DNA of 64,000 nt from assembly GCF_002776525.5 (NCBI RefSeq), contig NC_045436.1, positions 7,107,918 through 7,171,917 on the forward strand, read 5' to 3'. Below are positions 12,985-24,840 of the stretch, one piece after another. Source of the DNA: Piliocolobus tephrosceles (taxonomy: Eukaryota > Chordata > Mammalia > Primates > Cercopithecidae). The position numbers were made by a program, and so were the translations under genes. Position 1 is the first letter of the stretch, and each line of letters starts with the position of its first letter. The notes beneath the pieces were generated by a model that saw only the letters and a program-made list of their open reading frames with translations, ran no database searches and was not told the origin of the DNA.

Positions 12985-13130
12985 TCAGGAGATAGGTACT
13001 ACTAGTCCCTCTTTACATGTGAAGAAATTGAAGCCCAAAGAAGTCAGTGAAGTAACTTGCTGAACGTTACAAAGTAAATAAACGAAGGAGCCAGGACTTG
13101 AGTATAGGACAGTGTGATTCTTTCCAGTAC
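12985..13130 (+). repeat. MIR
   Basis: ACATGTGAAGAAATTGAAGC, TCAGTGAAGTAACTTGCTGA and GAGCCAGGACTTGAGTATAG are the MIR 3' half. Confidence 0.8.
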
Positions 13131-14559
13131 ATTTGGCTAAATTAATTCCTTGGGCCAGGGGAATAAGTTTAGTTTCTGGAAAGAGACCAGTGTTTGAGCT
13201 ACAAACTTCATTCTTACCTCTTTATTCACTTTGTCCATTTCCATCAGTTCTGTCTAAGACCCTACACTTCTGATAACTCATCTCTAAAATCTGTAGGCAA
13301 AGAAGGTCTCAGGAATAATCAGTAAAAGATGATGGCACATAATAGAAATTCTTCTTTTAGGTACTAAATACCATTTAGAAGCTTTGGCTCAGTGTTAACT
13401 TAAATGCAAGCAGGGAGTTTACTGCACCCTTAGCACAATGATTGTTCCTTAGAATTATATTTACAAAATAAGAGTAAAATAGGACTGCATAAATAAGAGT
13501 ATTACATTTAGAAGCTGTGAAATAATTTTCTCACTATGCTTTTCACAGTTCATTCTCCCAGCGAGCTTTGTTAAGAATTCTAAAGCTTTCTCAAGGGTTG
13601 TAATCTCCTAGAATTTCTAAAGAGATGATGTGATCTGCTTCTTGGATAGTATGTAAAATTTAACTAGTGGGTGGTGGTGCATGGACACTGAGGTTCATCA
13701 CGAGAGCCTAAAAGCAGTGCTTTGCAGCTACCTCCCTCCTTGTAAACAGAGTTCCTGCACTCCCTGTGCCCCACGTCTTCAAGTACTATATTTAGGAGAT
13801 ACTAAGAACTTGCATTTGGAAAAGCAGAAACAAGAATTCCTTACAATTTAGGGTTTTGGGGGCTATTCCAGGAATAATAAAGAAGGTAAGTAACTAATAG
13901 TTAGGTCACTCTTTTGACAAGGTCAGAGCCCAGACACAGCTTTTCCATGCCAGGAAATGTCTACAAATCCCGTAGTCCAGTTGGCAGCTCTCTAGTGCAC
14001 TTACCTGATTCTGGGGCTTCCATTAACCATTCCCTATAGAGGAGACTTTTACACAGCTAGGAAGAAAGTACTTCACTTATATGTACATACAGGTGCTCTA
14101 AAGGTGCAGAGAACTGTATACAACTGAATTCTATGATCATTTGGGGGAACTTTAGCCCCTCTTAGAGAAGGAGGCTACCAAAGCAGTACTTCTGAAATTA
14201 CAGATCACAATATTTTGTAAAGTATGAAACTATTTTAGTGGATTGCAAGTGGCATTTGTTAAAAATGAGAAATACAATAAAATAAAATGGAAAATTCCAG
14301 GATGCATTTTACAAGCCAAGGATAAATGTTATTTTGGGAAGCATATTTCAGATACATATGTATATGTGTGTATACACGTTGGCTTTGATGTAACATGTAC
14401 TTCTTATTGCACTGTCGTGGTCAACAGCTGAAAAGCCACTGTTTTCGAGGACTCCAGCTTTACAGAAATTTCTACTAATAAAGCCATATTCATGTGATGT
14501 TCTTTGTTCTTCCAAACCTGTGGGACTGATAAGATCCTAGGCAGCCCATTCCAGCGCTG

Positions 14560-14665
14560 CCCTAAATTTTCTTGCACATCTGAATAACTAAGCACCCTGC
14601 ACAAAGTTACAAAGTAAACAGGTGAAGCGGCAAGGATTTGAATGTAGGCTTCTGTGAGCTGAGGA
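14560..14665 (+). repeat. MIR fragment
   Basis: GCACAAAGTTACAAAGTAAA with CGGCAAGGATTTGAATGTAG. This is only the 3' part of a MIR. Confidence 0.55.
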
Positions 14666-16311
14666 GTGCCGATGTGAGCTGAGGCATTGCCTGGCAAAAC
14701 ACCAGGAGCCAGTACCCAGGCTGCGGGAGTCTCTGAGTCCACAGCTTTCTCAGTATCATGCTTTTCAAGGACTGTGAAACCAATTAGCCAAACTCGATTT
14801 TCATTTTAATCATAACAAAAGGTTAAGATGTTGTAAAATAAATAAAATATCCATAATAAGCTTTTGTCTCTTTGGTATAATTACAATTTGTTCAGTCCGT
14901 AAAAAAGTTCCTAACATGCATGGTTAATAAGTACCATTTGATCATTTTCACAGGAACCATGCATTTTAAGAGACAGTCTAAATTTCAGTCAATACAAACC
15001 AAAAATAAGTATTTTTAATTTCTGTGTACTCATTTTGTTCATATGTGTGTTATTAATGTATAAAAAAAACTAACATAATTGAAATTTATGTAATTAAAAT
15101 TTCCCATCTATAATTCCACCTCTCTTTAACCCCCTCTACAGTGACTGCCACTGTCTACGTTAGGTGGGTGACATGTCCGACACCAGCTTACAGTTCTTCT
15201 GGAACATGCAGAACTTTATATAAAAAGGTTCCATATGGCGGGAGATTCATTATTATTATAAAAATCGAATGTCGTAAAATTCCTCAACCTCCCCAAGGAG
15301 AAAGAGAAGTGTCATAAAGTATTATTATTACTAAAACAGAAGATGGAAAAAAATAATAAAAAAGTGTGCAAAGTATTCATCACAGTAAATGGGTACATGG
15401 AACACAGCAGCATATATGTCCATTAAATGTAAAATAATTTCTTTCTAGTCTTGCAAAGAAACCAGCCACATGAGGACAGACATATTAATGCCAAAGCTGA
15501 ACACGAATGTATGAGATAAGAAACAAAGAGGAAGATGAGTTAGGGGAATGCCTGAAGGGAAATAATTTATTAATCAGATGACAGAAAAAGGCGTCTTCAT
15601 CAGGTTGCTCTGAGGTATAAGGTATTATGCTATTTTGCAAAAAGTCAGAGGACACCAATGCAAGACATGTACACACACACATAAATAATATAAAAGTATT
15701 TGTAATGTAAGTGTACAGATATATATATAAACTTTTCTAAGTGTTTATATTGAAAAAATGGAATTCTCTAACCACTTAAATTCAATTTTTAATTCAGAGC
15801 CAACTGATTTCAAAATCTTTGTTAGCTCAAAGTGCAAATTCTTAAAGGTTTAGAGAAAGGGCAACGAGAGAAAAAGTCAATAAATTATAATCCTTTAATG
15901 TGTTTTGCATTTAAATGCTTTTATAATAAAATTAATATAGTGTTCCAACTCCACACACAAGTTGAATGAAGAAAACCTAATATGCCCAAGGTAATGTAAG
16001 AGATGATACACTGAATTATAATCTATTTGCAGACAAAAAATAGAACTCAATACACATTTGCAAAAGGGGAAGGCAGAAAAGCCTAGCCATCAAATCAGAA
16101 GGCAGAAAATCGTATCATTCCTGTAATAAAAATGTGAATTTTCAACCTTTCAAGTAAATTAATTTAAAAAAACACTCATACAAAGATGATAGCTATAATT
16201 TCGAAACCTCTTCCCTGTTCCATCTAAGCTAGATGTAAGCATGGGTAAAAATAAATTTAAAGAAAAGGGATATTAAAAGAAAAACACAGGATACATAATT
16301 CTTTCGCTTAC

Positions 16312-16434
16312 CATTGTCTCCAGAAGGCAATGACACAGTGTTTGTTGGCATGGTATCAGAATTCACTTTTCCATTCTCAAATGTGTCATTTTCAGTCTGC
16401 TGTAGCTGCCAGTTAAGGCCAAAGAGATGCATTG
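16312..16434 (-). CDS. TENM3: Teneurin-3 coding exon, extracellular juxtamembrane segment (partial gene)
   Basis: This exon follows the transmembrane exon. It completes the split Ala codon (G|CA) and reads [20 protein letters not shown], then a hydrophilic stretch ending SLPSGDN plus one base of the next Gly codon. The acceptor is CCCCCCAG before 16434 and the donor is AATG|GTAAGC after 16312. The 123 nt enter and leave in phase 1, so skipping it would keep the frame and remove 41 residues just outside the membrane. One N-glycosylation sequon (NDT) is present. The [10 protein letters not shown] core is shared by teneurins, and [13 protein letters not shown] is how I recognise paralogue 3 rather than 1, 2 or 4. 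The next expected residues (KLGGFTQ...) are not in the window, so the following intron runs beyond position 1. Confidence 0.95.
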
Positions 16435-17564
16435 CTGGGGGGAGAAAACACGTTGTTTAAAGGTCTGCTGCCTTCAGCTACAACAGCAATCGCTAAGCAT
16501 GCTTAAAACCAGAGTCACAGGTAAACTTAAAACTTCCATTTTCGGAAATGCCAAGGATAACTGCGCAATGAAAATGATAAAACAAGGAGTTCCTCAAACA
16601 AATATAATTTACGTAGCAATGCAGTGCAATATGGTGGCACTTCAATAACAATTTCATACTATTCAGTTCATTGGTACCAGGAAACTCTTAGAAATCAATC
16701 GTTATTTGCTCTAATTGCTCTGAGTTCCATTTTTCATCGTCTTTTAAGTAACTGGTACAACACTGTATAACAGCATTTGCCAAACTTACTAGACCACAGG
16801 TCACTTGCAAATTTATATTACTTTGCTGCAACACCTGTAGATGCTTAAGAGCCATGATCCCCTATCTTCGGGTTAAGGTAAAAGCAAAAACTGGTCTCAC
16901 AGACGAATTTGTTGGTACATGAAATTCAGCTGTACAAAACATAATCAAAGTTGAATATTCTAAACTTGGGATGAGTAATTTTTGAATTGACATACAATTT
17001 AATAATGGTACAGATTAAAAAGCATGCGTATGTGTCAGGTAATTTCAAGTGAGTTTCTGATGTGGGTAAAATAATTTCATAAATTTATATTTAATAAATT
17101 TATTACAATTTATGATTGTGTTTACTAGTTTGCTTTATTTTAAAAAATTTTTAAAAATAACTAGAAGACTATACAACTATAAACGTAAGTTTTAAGTTCC
17201 AGACATAATTTGAAATGAATACACTTTTTATTATTTTTCTTAATTTATTGACACTATTTAGAAAAATATGTCACTATTATATTCACCTAATATACTAAAC
17301 ATTCATTTGTGCTGCACAGAATGTAGCTTAGGAACTAACCCCTAAGGAAGGTTAAATATCCATAGGGAAGCCCAGCGATGGTCTTTTACCATATCATGAA
17401 AGAGAACTTTTTTGATATTTTTAGACATTATTTTACTTACTGTATATACTGGAATTCACCAGAGCGATGGAGAAAGAATAAGAAGGTAGTGTCTACCTTT
17501 GTGACTACCACTGTCAAAAAGCCCTGCAGACCCAATACATGAAGTAAGGGCACTGAGCTGGTAC

Positions 17565-17665
17565 AGTACAGGCAGCAGGGGCTTTGGATACAGTTAGGCT
17601 TTGGTTCAATCTTCAGTCTAGAATTTAGTCTTGGATAAATTATGTGATATTGTTAGAGATTAGGT
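17565..17665 (+). repeat. MIR fragment
   Basis: GGTTCAATCTTCAGTCTAGA and TTGGATAAATTATGTGATAT resemble MIR core, diverged. Confidence 0.5.
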
Positions 17666-17994
17666 TTATTTTTAAAAGGAGGTTTGTTACAATTGCCTTA
17701 TTTAATTTAAGCTCAGGTGAGAAGCTGTAGGCCAGAAGATTCTAGACAGGGCATATGAAGGAGAGCCGGCACAAAGCTAGGCAGTTCTTACTGCTGAGTT
17801 ATTTTATTTAGTCTGGAATTCAGGTTACTGAACTATTCGGAGTCACCTGACTAGACCATGGCACCCCTCAATAAACAGTCCCTTCTGTCTGCAAGGCTTC
17901 TTTCTGACAGGGAAATACCTGTGCATCCGTCACACCCTGACTGGGTGAAGTATTTATTCTAAGACTATTTTAGTTCACTTTTGTGTCTCATTTG

Positions 17995-18075
17995 TAAGAC
18001 ATAACTTTATGTAAGGATCTAGTGCCTGACACCTAGTAGGTCTCAATAAGTATCTGTCAAATAAATGGATTAAAG
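17995..18075 (+). repeat. L2 3' end
   Basis: AGTGCCTGACACCTAGTAGG with TCAATAAGTATCTGTCAAAT and AAATGGATT. Confidence 0.75.
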
Positions 18076-19669
18076 TTAGGAATATTCTATTTTCTGAGAT
18101 TTTAAAAATCTAAGAAAACACTGTGTGGATAAAAATATAGTAATTTAGAGAAAAAGTTAATACATAGAAAACAAATGCATAAATGGCTAAGAGAGGAGAA
18201 CATGTTAATCACTGATGAATGACTGCTTTACTATAATGCTCTCTGAAAAGCAGTTGACTGAAAGTCTACTATTACTATATGTAATTAACTAAACTTTAAA
18301 AATTTGGTAGTTTTATGATTTTCTATTAATAGTCCACATTCTTTTGTTAATAATACCTGATATAAAAGCATGCTATAGTAAGAAAGATACCCAAAATAGG
18401 CAGACAGCTACATCTACCCTGTATATTTTAAATAAATGTATAGACTCACACTCCCTGCTGAAGTTATCCTTGGCCAGCAATTCCTCTTAAACTCTGATTT
18501 TGATGGATTAAGATCTAGGTTATAGAATTCTTGAATTTACAAGTTGTCATCTTGTAAACAGGTGTAACTTCATGTGTCATTTTGCATTAAATTGCATAGT
18601 GTTTGACTTGCTAAACATTTATCACTTCATACATTTTTCAGGGTTTCAGATGCTTCACCAAGTTTTGAACAAAACAATGGGAGCTAGTTTTGCACAGAGT
18701 AAAATGTTTGACAGACATATTCTGGCATAGTAGCAATAAATATTCCAAGAGAGTCAAAGTTTCCACACAAAATAATTTGTCATCATTGTGATCTTTTAAT
18801 ATAAAAAGTCTTCTTGCCCGATCGGTTTGCTCATATTATCAGTTTTAATAGATTTTTGAAGAGTAGACATAATCCATGGGATCATGCGCAGATGTCATAT
18901 GTTAAAAAGTAATGTGATGTTTATGTTGGGAGAGCTATTTTATTTTTTGCCAGATAGGCAACAGCTTTGTATTTTTATTACAGAGAATCTCAATAAAATG
19001 GGATGCTGGTTCTACTTAAGACGCTACATAATGAGACTCATATCCAAAAACATTATCTCTTAATACTGCACTGAAAACAGAAACCAACAAGTTGTTTGGT
19101 CTTAGGGTATCATCTACTTTGAAATTATTGGTGTTTCATATTTAGTGATGCCCTTGACATTCATTATGTATAACTTAAGATATTCATACAAATGCAGGGT
19201 GTTAGTGGGGTTGACTCTCCAAAGTTGGAGACAGAGAGAGGAGAGACAGAGGCAGGCAGCAAACTCATAAAAGTCAAGAATGTTACAGAAATTACTGAGC
19301 AGTGGTGTAATAAAACTAAATGGGGTATCTGGCAGAATAAAAGGGAAAATTAGCCAAATCAAATACATCTGAAAATAAAGAAGGCTAAGTCCAGTTCTTC
19401 AGTGCCAGAGTTGGAAAGCAGAACTGAACTCACGGAAAAGCATCCGCTGCCACTATTCATGGGTGGCACCACGGATCCTTGGTTTAGGCATGTCCCAATG
19501 CAGGGTGTGCAGACAGTGGCAAGAAGCAGCTGGGGGCACTGTGCTCTTCGGAGTCCCTCACTGCTCTGGGTCTCAGGTGAGGAGGGAAAGCCAGGAGTGA
19601 TACAGGCACTCCCGGCCGCAGACACGGTCCCTGTGCTGGTGGTAGAACATCATGACGCAATATACATTT

Positions 19670-19745
19670 TAAACCATTCATTGAACAAACACTGTGTGTC
19701 AGGAACTGTACTAGTACTTCACTGGCATTATCTCTAATCTTCACA
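19670..19745 (+). repeat. MIR/L2-like fragment
   Basis: CATTCATTGAACAAACACTG with TGTCAGGAACTGTACTAGTA and ATTATCTCTAATCTTCACAA. Confidence 0.6.
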
Positions 19746-20516
19746 AAGATTCTGTTGAATGGTTATTATGACTTTTTTTTTTTCTCATTTTAAATCCAAG
19801 AAAGTGGAGATTTGTTGAGAGTTGAAGGTTTTTTGAGAGTTTGCATGCAGTTTGCAATGGACGTTAACCTCAAACTCTGACCTTCTGATGACAAAAGACA
19901 CATCACTGCGTACCTCTGTATTCTACCGGTGGGTAGTGGGATGTGAAAATCCATACAGAAGGAAGTGAAACGCAGCTTGTGTGTGGGCCACAGGCTACGA
20001 TAACACTTCCCTACTACATCCAGGACACTGCAGGCTGGGGCAGTATGCGGGGGCTGGTGCCGAGGATATCAGTAGGTAAGATCTGCGTGTCCTGGGCACG
20101 GTTCTACACAGTACTTTCTCACTATTCTGTCGGAAACTAAAGTTTTACAGTAATATGATGACGATAGCAATGAAATTGAGGACAGGCTATTTTGTTTAAC
20201 TCCAGGATTCTTAAAAAACAACAATTTAAAAGTTACAAAAGTACAAAAGCATTGTAATTGTGAATTTTAAGGTTATAGAAATAATATCCATGTAGGTTTA
20301 ATCATGAAAAATTTTTATTTCTAGTATTATGTGTCTTAGTTTTATGTCATTTCCATGTATTTCTAGGTGAATATAATAGTGAAAGGGCCGTGGATTCAAA
20401 TCCAAAAGGTTATCCAAGGCAGAATGAAATCTGTAGATGACAGCAGTACTGCCTGTCTGAGATACGTATGTATCAGTGTGTTTTTCACAGTATAAAAAAC
20501 CTTGAAGTCCATTATC

Positions 20517-20537
20517 TTTTTTTTTTTTTTTTTTTGT
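20517..20537. repeat. Poly-T tract
   Basis: An isolated T run of about 19 following TTATC, with no Alu attached. The source is unclear. Confidence 0.85.
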
Positions 20538-20744
20538 AGAAAGAATGATTATATTTGTGCCATGAGGTAAATATAATCAGAAGTTGTCCAAATGTTAAAA
20601 CTGGCAAATACAAGATTTTTACCAACTATAAATGGGAGTATTTTGCAAGATAATTCTTCAGTTGGTTGTTTGGAATTGGGATATATTTTCTCATATTAAA
20701 AATCTCAGAAAGGGCGGCTAAGTCTCCAGTGCATCTACAGAAGT

Positions 20745-21250
20745 CTGTCTATATATCCCATAGAAATATGCATCCACCTAGCAACAAAAGGCATGGGCAA
20801 GAATGTTCACAGAAGCATTATTTGTAATGGCCCCAAACTGGAAACAACCCCAAACTTGACATCCGGCAGCAGTAGAATGGAAAAACAAATTACAGGCCAG
20901 ATATACAATGGAATTCTACACAGCAGCATTAGGAAAGAACTGCTGGCAGACACAACAATACAGATGAATCTCACAAGCCTAATGTTGGGGAAAAGAAACC
21001 AATCACACACAGAAAGTGAACACTGTATAAGTTCAAGTATATAAAGTTCAGAGCCAGGTAAAATCAACTGAGAAGAATGAAAGTCACCACGGTGATGACC
21101 TCTAGGAAGGAAGGAACAGGTAGTGGCTGGCATAGTCCCTAGAGGTTTCTGGAGTGCTGTTCAGAGTCTATCTGGGAGGTGGTTCCATTGGTGTGTTCAC
21201 TTATCATAGTCCATGTACTTTTCTAAATGTGTATTATACTTAAATAAAAA
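20745..21250 (+). mobile_element. L1M 3'-end fragment
   Basis: AGAATGTTCACAGAAGCATT, CAAACTGGAAACAACCCCAA, ATACAATGGAATTCTACACA and ACAGATGAATCTCACAAGCC give the standard 3' region of old L1 elements (end of ORF2 and 3' UTR), ending in TTATACTTAAATAAAAATTA. It is 5'-truncated and much diverged. Confidence 0.85.
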
Positions 21251-21256
21251 TTACTT

Positions 21257-21585
21257 AGGGCACGGTGGCTCACCCCTGTAATCCTACCTAGGCACTTTGT
21301 GAGGCTGAGGTGGGCGGATCACCTGAGGTCAGGAGTTTGAGACCAGCCTGGCTCTACTAAAACTATAAAAATTAGCCAAGTGTGGTGGCAGGTGCCTATA
21401 ATCCCAGTTATTTGGGAGGCTGAGGCAGGAAAACTGCTTGAACCTGGGAGGTGGAGGTTGCAGTGAGCCGAGATCATATCACTGCACTCCAGCCTCGTTG
21501 ACAAAGTGAGACTCTGTCTCAAACCCCACCCCCCCCCCCAAAAACAAACAAACAAGCAAGCAGAAAAGAAAAAAACAAAAAACAC
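21257..21585 (+). mobile_element. AluS with impure tail
   Basis: AGGGCACGGTGGCTCACCCC to a tail that starts with a C13 run (21523-21539) and continues as (CAAA)n. The poly-C interruption directly after TGTCTCAAAC is unusual. Confidence 0.92.
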
Positions 21586-21984
21586 TTAAAAGTAATCCAT
21601 CTAACACTCAGCATAGCTAAAAATAACATACATTTTTTTACCCTCCCTAAATCTTCCCTAAAAGTGGTTTTCTCTATAAGGCTATCAGGCTTTCCTTTCC
21701 ACGATGTTGCAGGTGCGGCAACTGTGACGGTCTGTGCTCCAGCCCCAAGAGGTAACGAATAAATGAGGTGCGGAGTGAAGACACAGTACAGAAGAAGGGC
21801 ACATGACACCATCGGGTGGGAGGAAAAGGAAAGAGTAAGGAAAAACTCAGTGCAAGTCTCAGGAAGTACAAACTTTAAGGAGGAAGGCAATACGATTAAA
21901 CAAATTCATGTATTGTGGTGATGACTGTCAGCTCATGGCCCTCCCCAATTGATTTTTAGTTTAAAAACATGATTTGTCTTGACA

Positions 21985-22650
21985 CAAATGTAAAGAAATG
22001 GAAACCCTTGTGTGCTGTTGGCTAGGAATGCAAAATGTTGCAAACACTATAGAAAACAATATGGTGATTCCTCAAAAAAATTAAATATAGAAATACCATA
22101 TGATCCAGCAATACCACTTCAGGCTACATACCCAAAAGAACAAGAATTAAGGTCTTGAAGAGATATGTACACACTTGTTTTCATACCAGCACTATTCACA
22201 GCAGTCAAGAGGTGGACGCAACCCAAATGCCCATCGGTGGATGAATGGAGAAAGACAATGTGGTTATATACGCAATGGAAGAGTATTCTGCCTTAAAAAG
22301 GAAATCTTGTCACATGCTGTAGTATGTGACATGCAAACCTTGAGGGCTTTATGTTAAATGAAGTCAGTCAGTTAAAAATACTGTATAATTCCACTTGCAT
22401 GGACTAGCTGAAGTAGTCATCGAATCTTAAAGTAGAACGGTGGTGACCAGGGGTGGGGAAGAGGGAGAAATGGAAAGCTGTTTGATAGGGACAGAATTTC
22501 AGCTTCATACTAGCAAAACATTTTGTAAATCTGATGCACAACAATGCGAATCCTACTGAGCTATACATTTAAAAATGTGTAAGATGATAACTTTTTAAAA
22601 TGTATTAAATGTGTCTTACTAGAATTTAAAACAGAAACTATTATAACTTG
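21985..22650 (+). mobile_element. L1M 3'-end fragment
   Basis: AAACACTATAGAAAACAATA, ATACCATATGATCCAGCAAT, CATACCCAAAAGAACAAG, ACCCAAATGCCCATCGGTGG and GAATGGAGAAAGACAATGTG follow the end of L1 ORF2. The 3' UTR continues to AAATGTGTAAGATGATAACT. It is on the same strand as the fragment at 20745 but overlaps the same consensus region, so it is a separate insertion. Confidence 0.88.
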
Positions 22651-22734
22651 TCACCCTGCAGAAAATCATTGTTGTTAAGATGAAGAAATGGGACTGTGAC
22701 ACAAAGTGGGAAACTTAACCCAGAAGGTATGAAA

Positions 22735-22808
22735 TGACCAGCATCTGACTGTATCTGACTGTACAATGAAGTGACCAGCATCCGACTGTATCTGACTGTA
22801 CAATGAAG
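22735..22808. repeat. Tandem duplication, 37-bp unit x2
   Basis: TGACCAGCATCTGACTGTAT ... CAATGAA (22735) is repeated from 22772 with one change (TCTGAC to TCCGAC). Each unit also holds an internal repeat of CTGACTGTA. Confidence 0.93.
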
Positions 22809-23107
22809 GTCTCCGTGTTTGCTCCTTCAACTTAAGCATGTTTACAAATGGTTTAGAAGAGATGAAAAAGCAATGTTTGGGGCATAAATGTCATGCTTAT
22901 TTACAGAATCAGGATTTTCAAGGATTTCTTAATTCTGATTTCTTTTAAACTATTGTTTAATTCCTCTCTTTCCCTTTACTACCAGGTATCTCAAAAGAAG
23001 AGACCACAATATATACTTCCTCAGCACACACTTCTTTTCTCCTCACTGACTAATGTTCTCCATTACCGTGCTAAAATCTCTCTCACAATGGCTATGGGTA
23101 TCTCTTC

Positions 23108-23419
23108 TTTTATTTTTATGTATGTATGTATGTTTTGAGATGAAGTCTTGCTCTGTCACCCAGGCTAGAGTGCAGTGGCGCAATCCCGGCTCACTGCAGC
23201 CTCCACCTCCTGGGTTCAAGCTATTCTTGTGCCTCAGTCTCCTGAGTAGGTGGGATTACGGGCACCCGCCACCACGCCCAGCTAATTTTTATATTTTTAA
23301 CAGAGAAGGGGTTTCACCGGGTTGGTCAGGCTGGTCTTGACCTCCTGACCTCAAGCAATCCACCCGCCCTGGCGTCCCAAAGTGCTGAGATTACAGGAGT
23401 GAGCCACTGTGCCCAGCCG
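23108..23419 (-). mobile_element. AluS with (TATG)n in its tail
   Basis: Reverse-strand dimer ending GTGCCCAGCC. The former A tail has become (TATG)n near 23118-23133. The target duplication GGTATCTCTT lies on both sides (23098-23107 and from 23419). Confidence 0.92.
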
Positions 23420-23689
23420 GTATCTCTTAAATTGCCACATCCAGCAGCCTCATGCCAATATTCATCCTGTTTACATCTCAAGAGTACTGGGCATTATTAG
23501 CCACCCATCTTCAATACTTTATTTTCCTTTCATAATTCTCCTGGTTCTCTTCCCAGCTCTCTGCTGGTTCCCAGTTGTTCTCCTTAAATCATTATGTGGA
23601 AGTCTTACAGGCTATTCACAAGTAATCAAATTCTCCTGGACATATATTGGAGTTACCCTTCCCTGCCCTTCTGAAGCCTTGTAACTTTG

Positions 23690-23910
23690 CTTTAGATAAA
23701 GAAATTTGTGGGCAAAAGTAGTATGTCTTACCTCTGTGAGGAAGATTTAAGAACCAATATGTAATGTGTTGCATTCCCATGCAGTAATCATGCAAATGTG
23801 CTGAGTAGTGTTTCTGTCAAGTCTAGGTCCTTGAGTGAGCAGAACCCCCTTGACAGGAACCACCCTGCACATGTAGCTTAAGCAACAATAAACCGTCATG
23901 TTAAGCCACT
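23690..23910 (+). mobile_element. Possible second MaLR LTR fragment
   Basis: GTCCTTGAGTGAGCAGAACC and CATGTAGCTTAAGCAACAAT, ending in TGTTAAGCCACTG, resemble the 3' part of an MLT1 LTR. It directly precedes the LTR at 23911, which suggests an older LTR into which the other inserted or a tandem remnant. Confidence 0.45.
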
Positions 23911-24357
23911 GTAGTAGGTAGCCTCTGAGATGATCCCAGAGAAGTCCTGCCTTCTGGTATTCACACCCTTGTATAATTCACTCCCCTTGAGTTTAGGCTT
24001 GATTTAGTGACTTGCTTACAATGGAAAGCATACGGCAGAAATAATGGAATGTCTCTTGAGCTTAGGTTACGAAAGACTTCAGCTTCTGTTTTGGTTGTTC
24101 CCTCTCTCTCTTTTGGACTGCTTTCCATGGGGAAAACCAGCTGTCATATCACGAGGCAGCCTCATAACGAGGCCCATGTGATAAGAGACTGAAGTGTGCC
24201 AAAAACCATGTGTATGAGTTTGGAAGCACATCCTCCAGCACCAGTTGAGCCTTCAGATGAAACAGCAGACCCAGTCCGTGATTTGACTGTAACCTTACAG
24301 ACTGTGAGGCAGAGGCACCCAGCCAAGTTGGGCCCAGCTGCAATTACAGACTGATAC
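23911..24357 (+). mobile_element. MaLR LTR (MLT1-like), solitary
   Basis: GTAGCCTCTGAGATGATCCC, CTCCCCTTGAGTTTAGGCTT, AGTGACTTGCTTACAATGGA, CCAGCTGTCATATCACGAGG and TTGAGCCTTCAGATGAAACA follow the MLT1 layout in order. It ends near CAATTACAGACTGATACAGC, and the usual 'aagccactaagtttt' 3' part is missing or altered. Confidence 0.8.
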
Positions 24358-24622
24358 AGCCATTCAGGTTTTTAGGGTTGTTTTTACCACTCCATAACCT
24401 GCCTACTCCTGACCTACACAATGCCTCCATGTATTCCCCAAAATATAGACATTCACCAAAGTCCTTCCTTGACCTTCCTTTCATGTTAACCGCTTTTATA
24501 ATATCAACTCCCAATTCCATGTGGATGGATGACTTGGAAATATGTATCTCTTAACATTGAATTCTTTCCTGACTGAGCTATACTTCAAACTTTGCATTTT
24601 TCTACTAGACCTACTTAGAAAT

Positions 24623-24840
24623 CCTGTGCTACTTCAAACTTTACTAAAGACAAAATAAATGGTCTTTATCTTCATAACTGTTTTGCTTTCTGGGTTTCTT
24701 TTTTCTGTTCATGATATCAGTGACTTCACTGCCCAAGCTAAAGTGATATCATGAACAGAAAAAAGAAACCCAGAAAACAAAACAATTATGAAGATAAAGA
24801 ACATTTATTTTGTCTTTAGTAAAGTTTGAAGTAGCACAGG
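24623..24840. repeat. Near-perfect inverted repeat, 97-bp arms, 24-bp spacer
   Basis: The left arm 24623-24719 and right arm 24744-24840 are reverse complements at 94 of 97 positions by my count, with no indel. The spacer is 24720-24743. Both inner ends carry the self-complementary TGATATCA. No terminal-repeat family that I know matches, and there are no obvious direct repeats at the outer ends. Confidence 0.9.

Larger units (their letters stand above)
1..16311 (-). other. TENM3: TENM3 intron, 5' part, running off the window
   Basis: Sequence downstream of the 16312 donor in the sense of the gene. I looked for the next coding exon (starting KLGGFTQ in teneurin-3) and did not find it, so the intron is longer than 16.3 kb. 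Stretches 1-820, 1000-2660, 6080-8255, 9090-9460, 11670-12255 and 14665-16311 show no gene and no repeat I can name with confidence. Confidence 0.8.

Noticed and set aside
20793..21133. Overlapping frames of 83 and 108 codons
   Set aside because: They lie inside the L1M 3'-end fragment, and the frames do not match ORF2 over a useful length.
23053..23340. Plus-strand frame of 95 codons
   Set aside because: Most of it is the reverse-strand Alu at 23108-23419. The start lies in unique sequence by chance.
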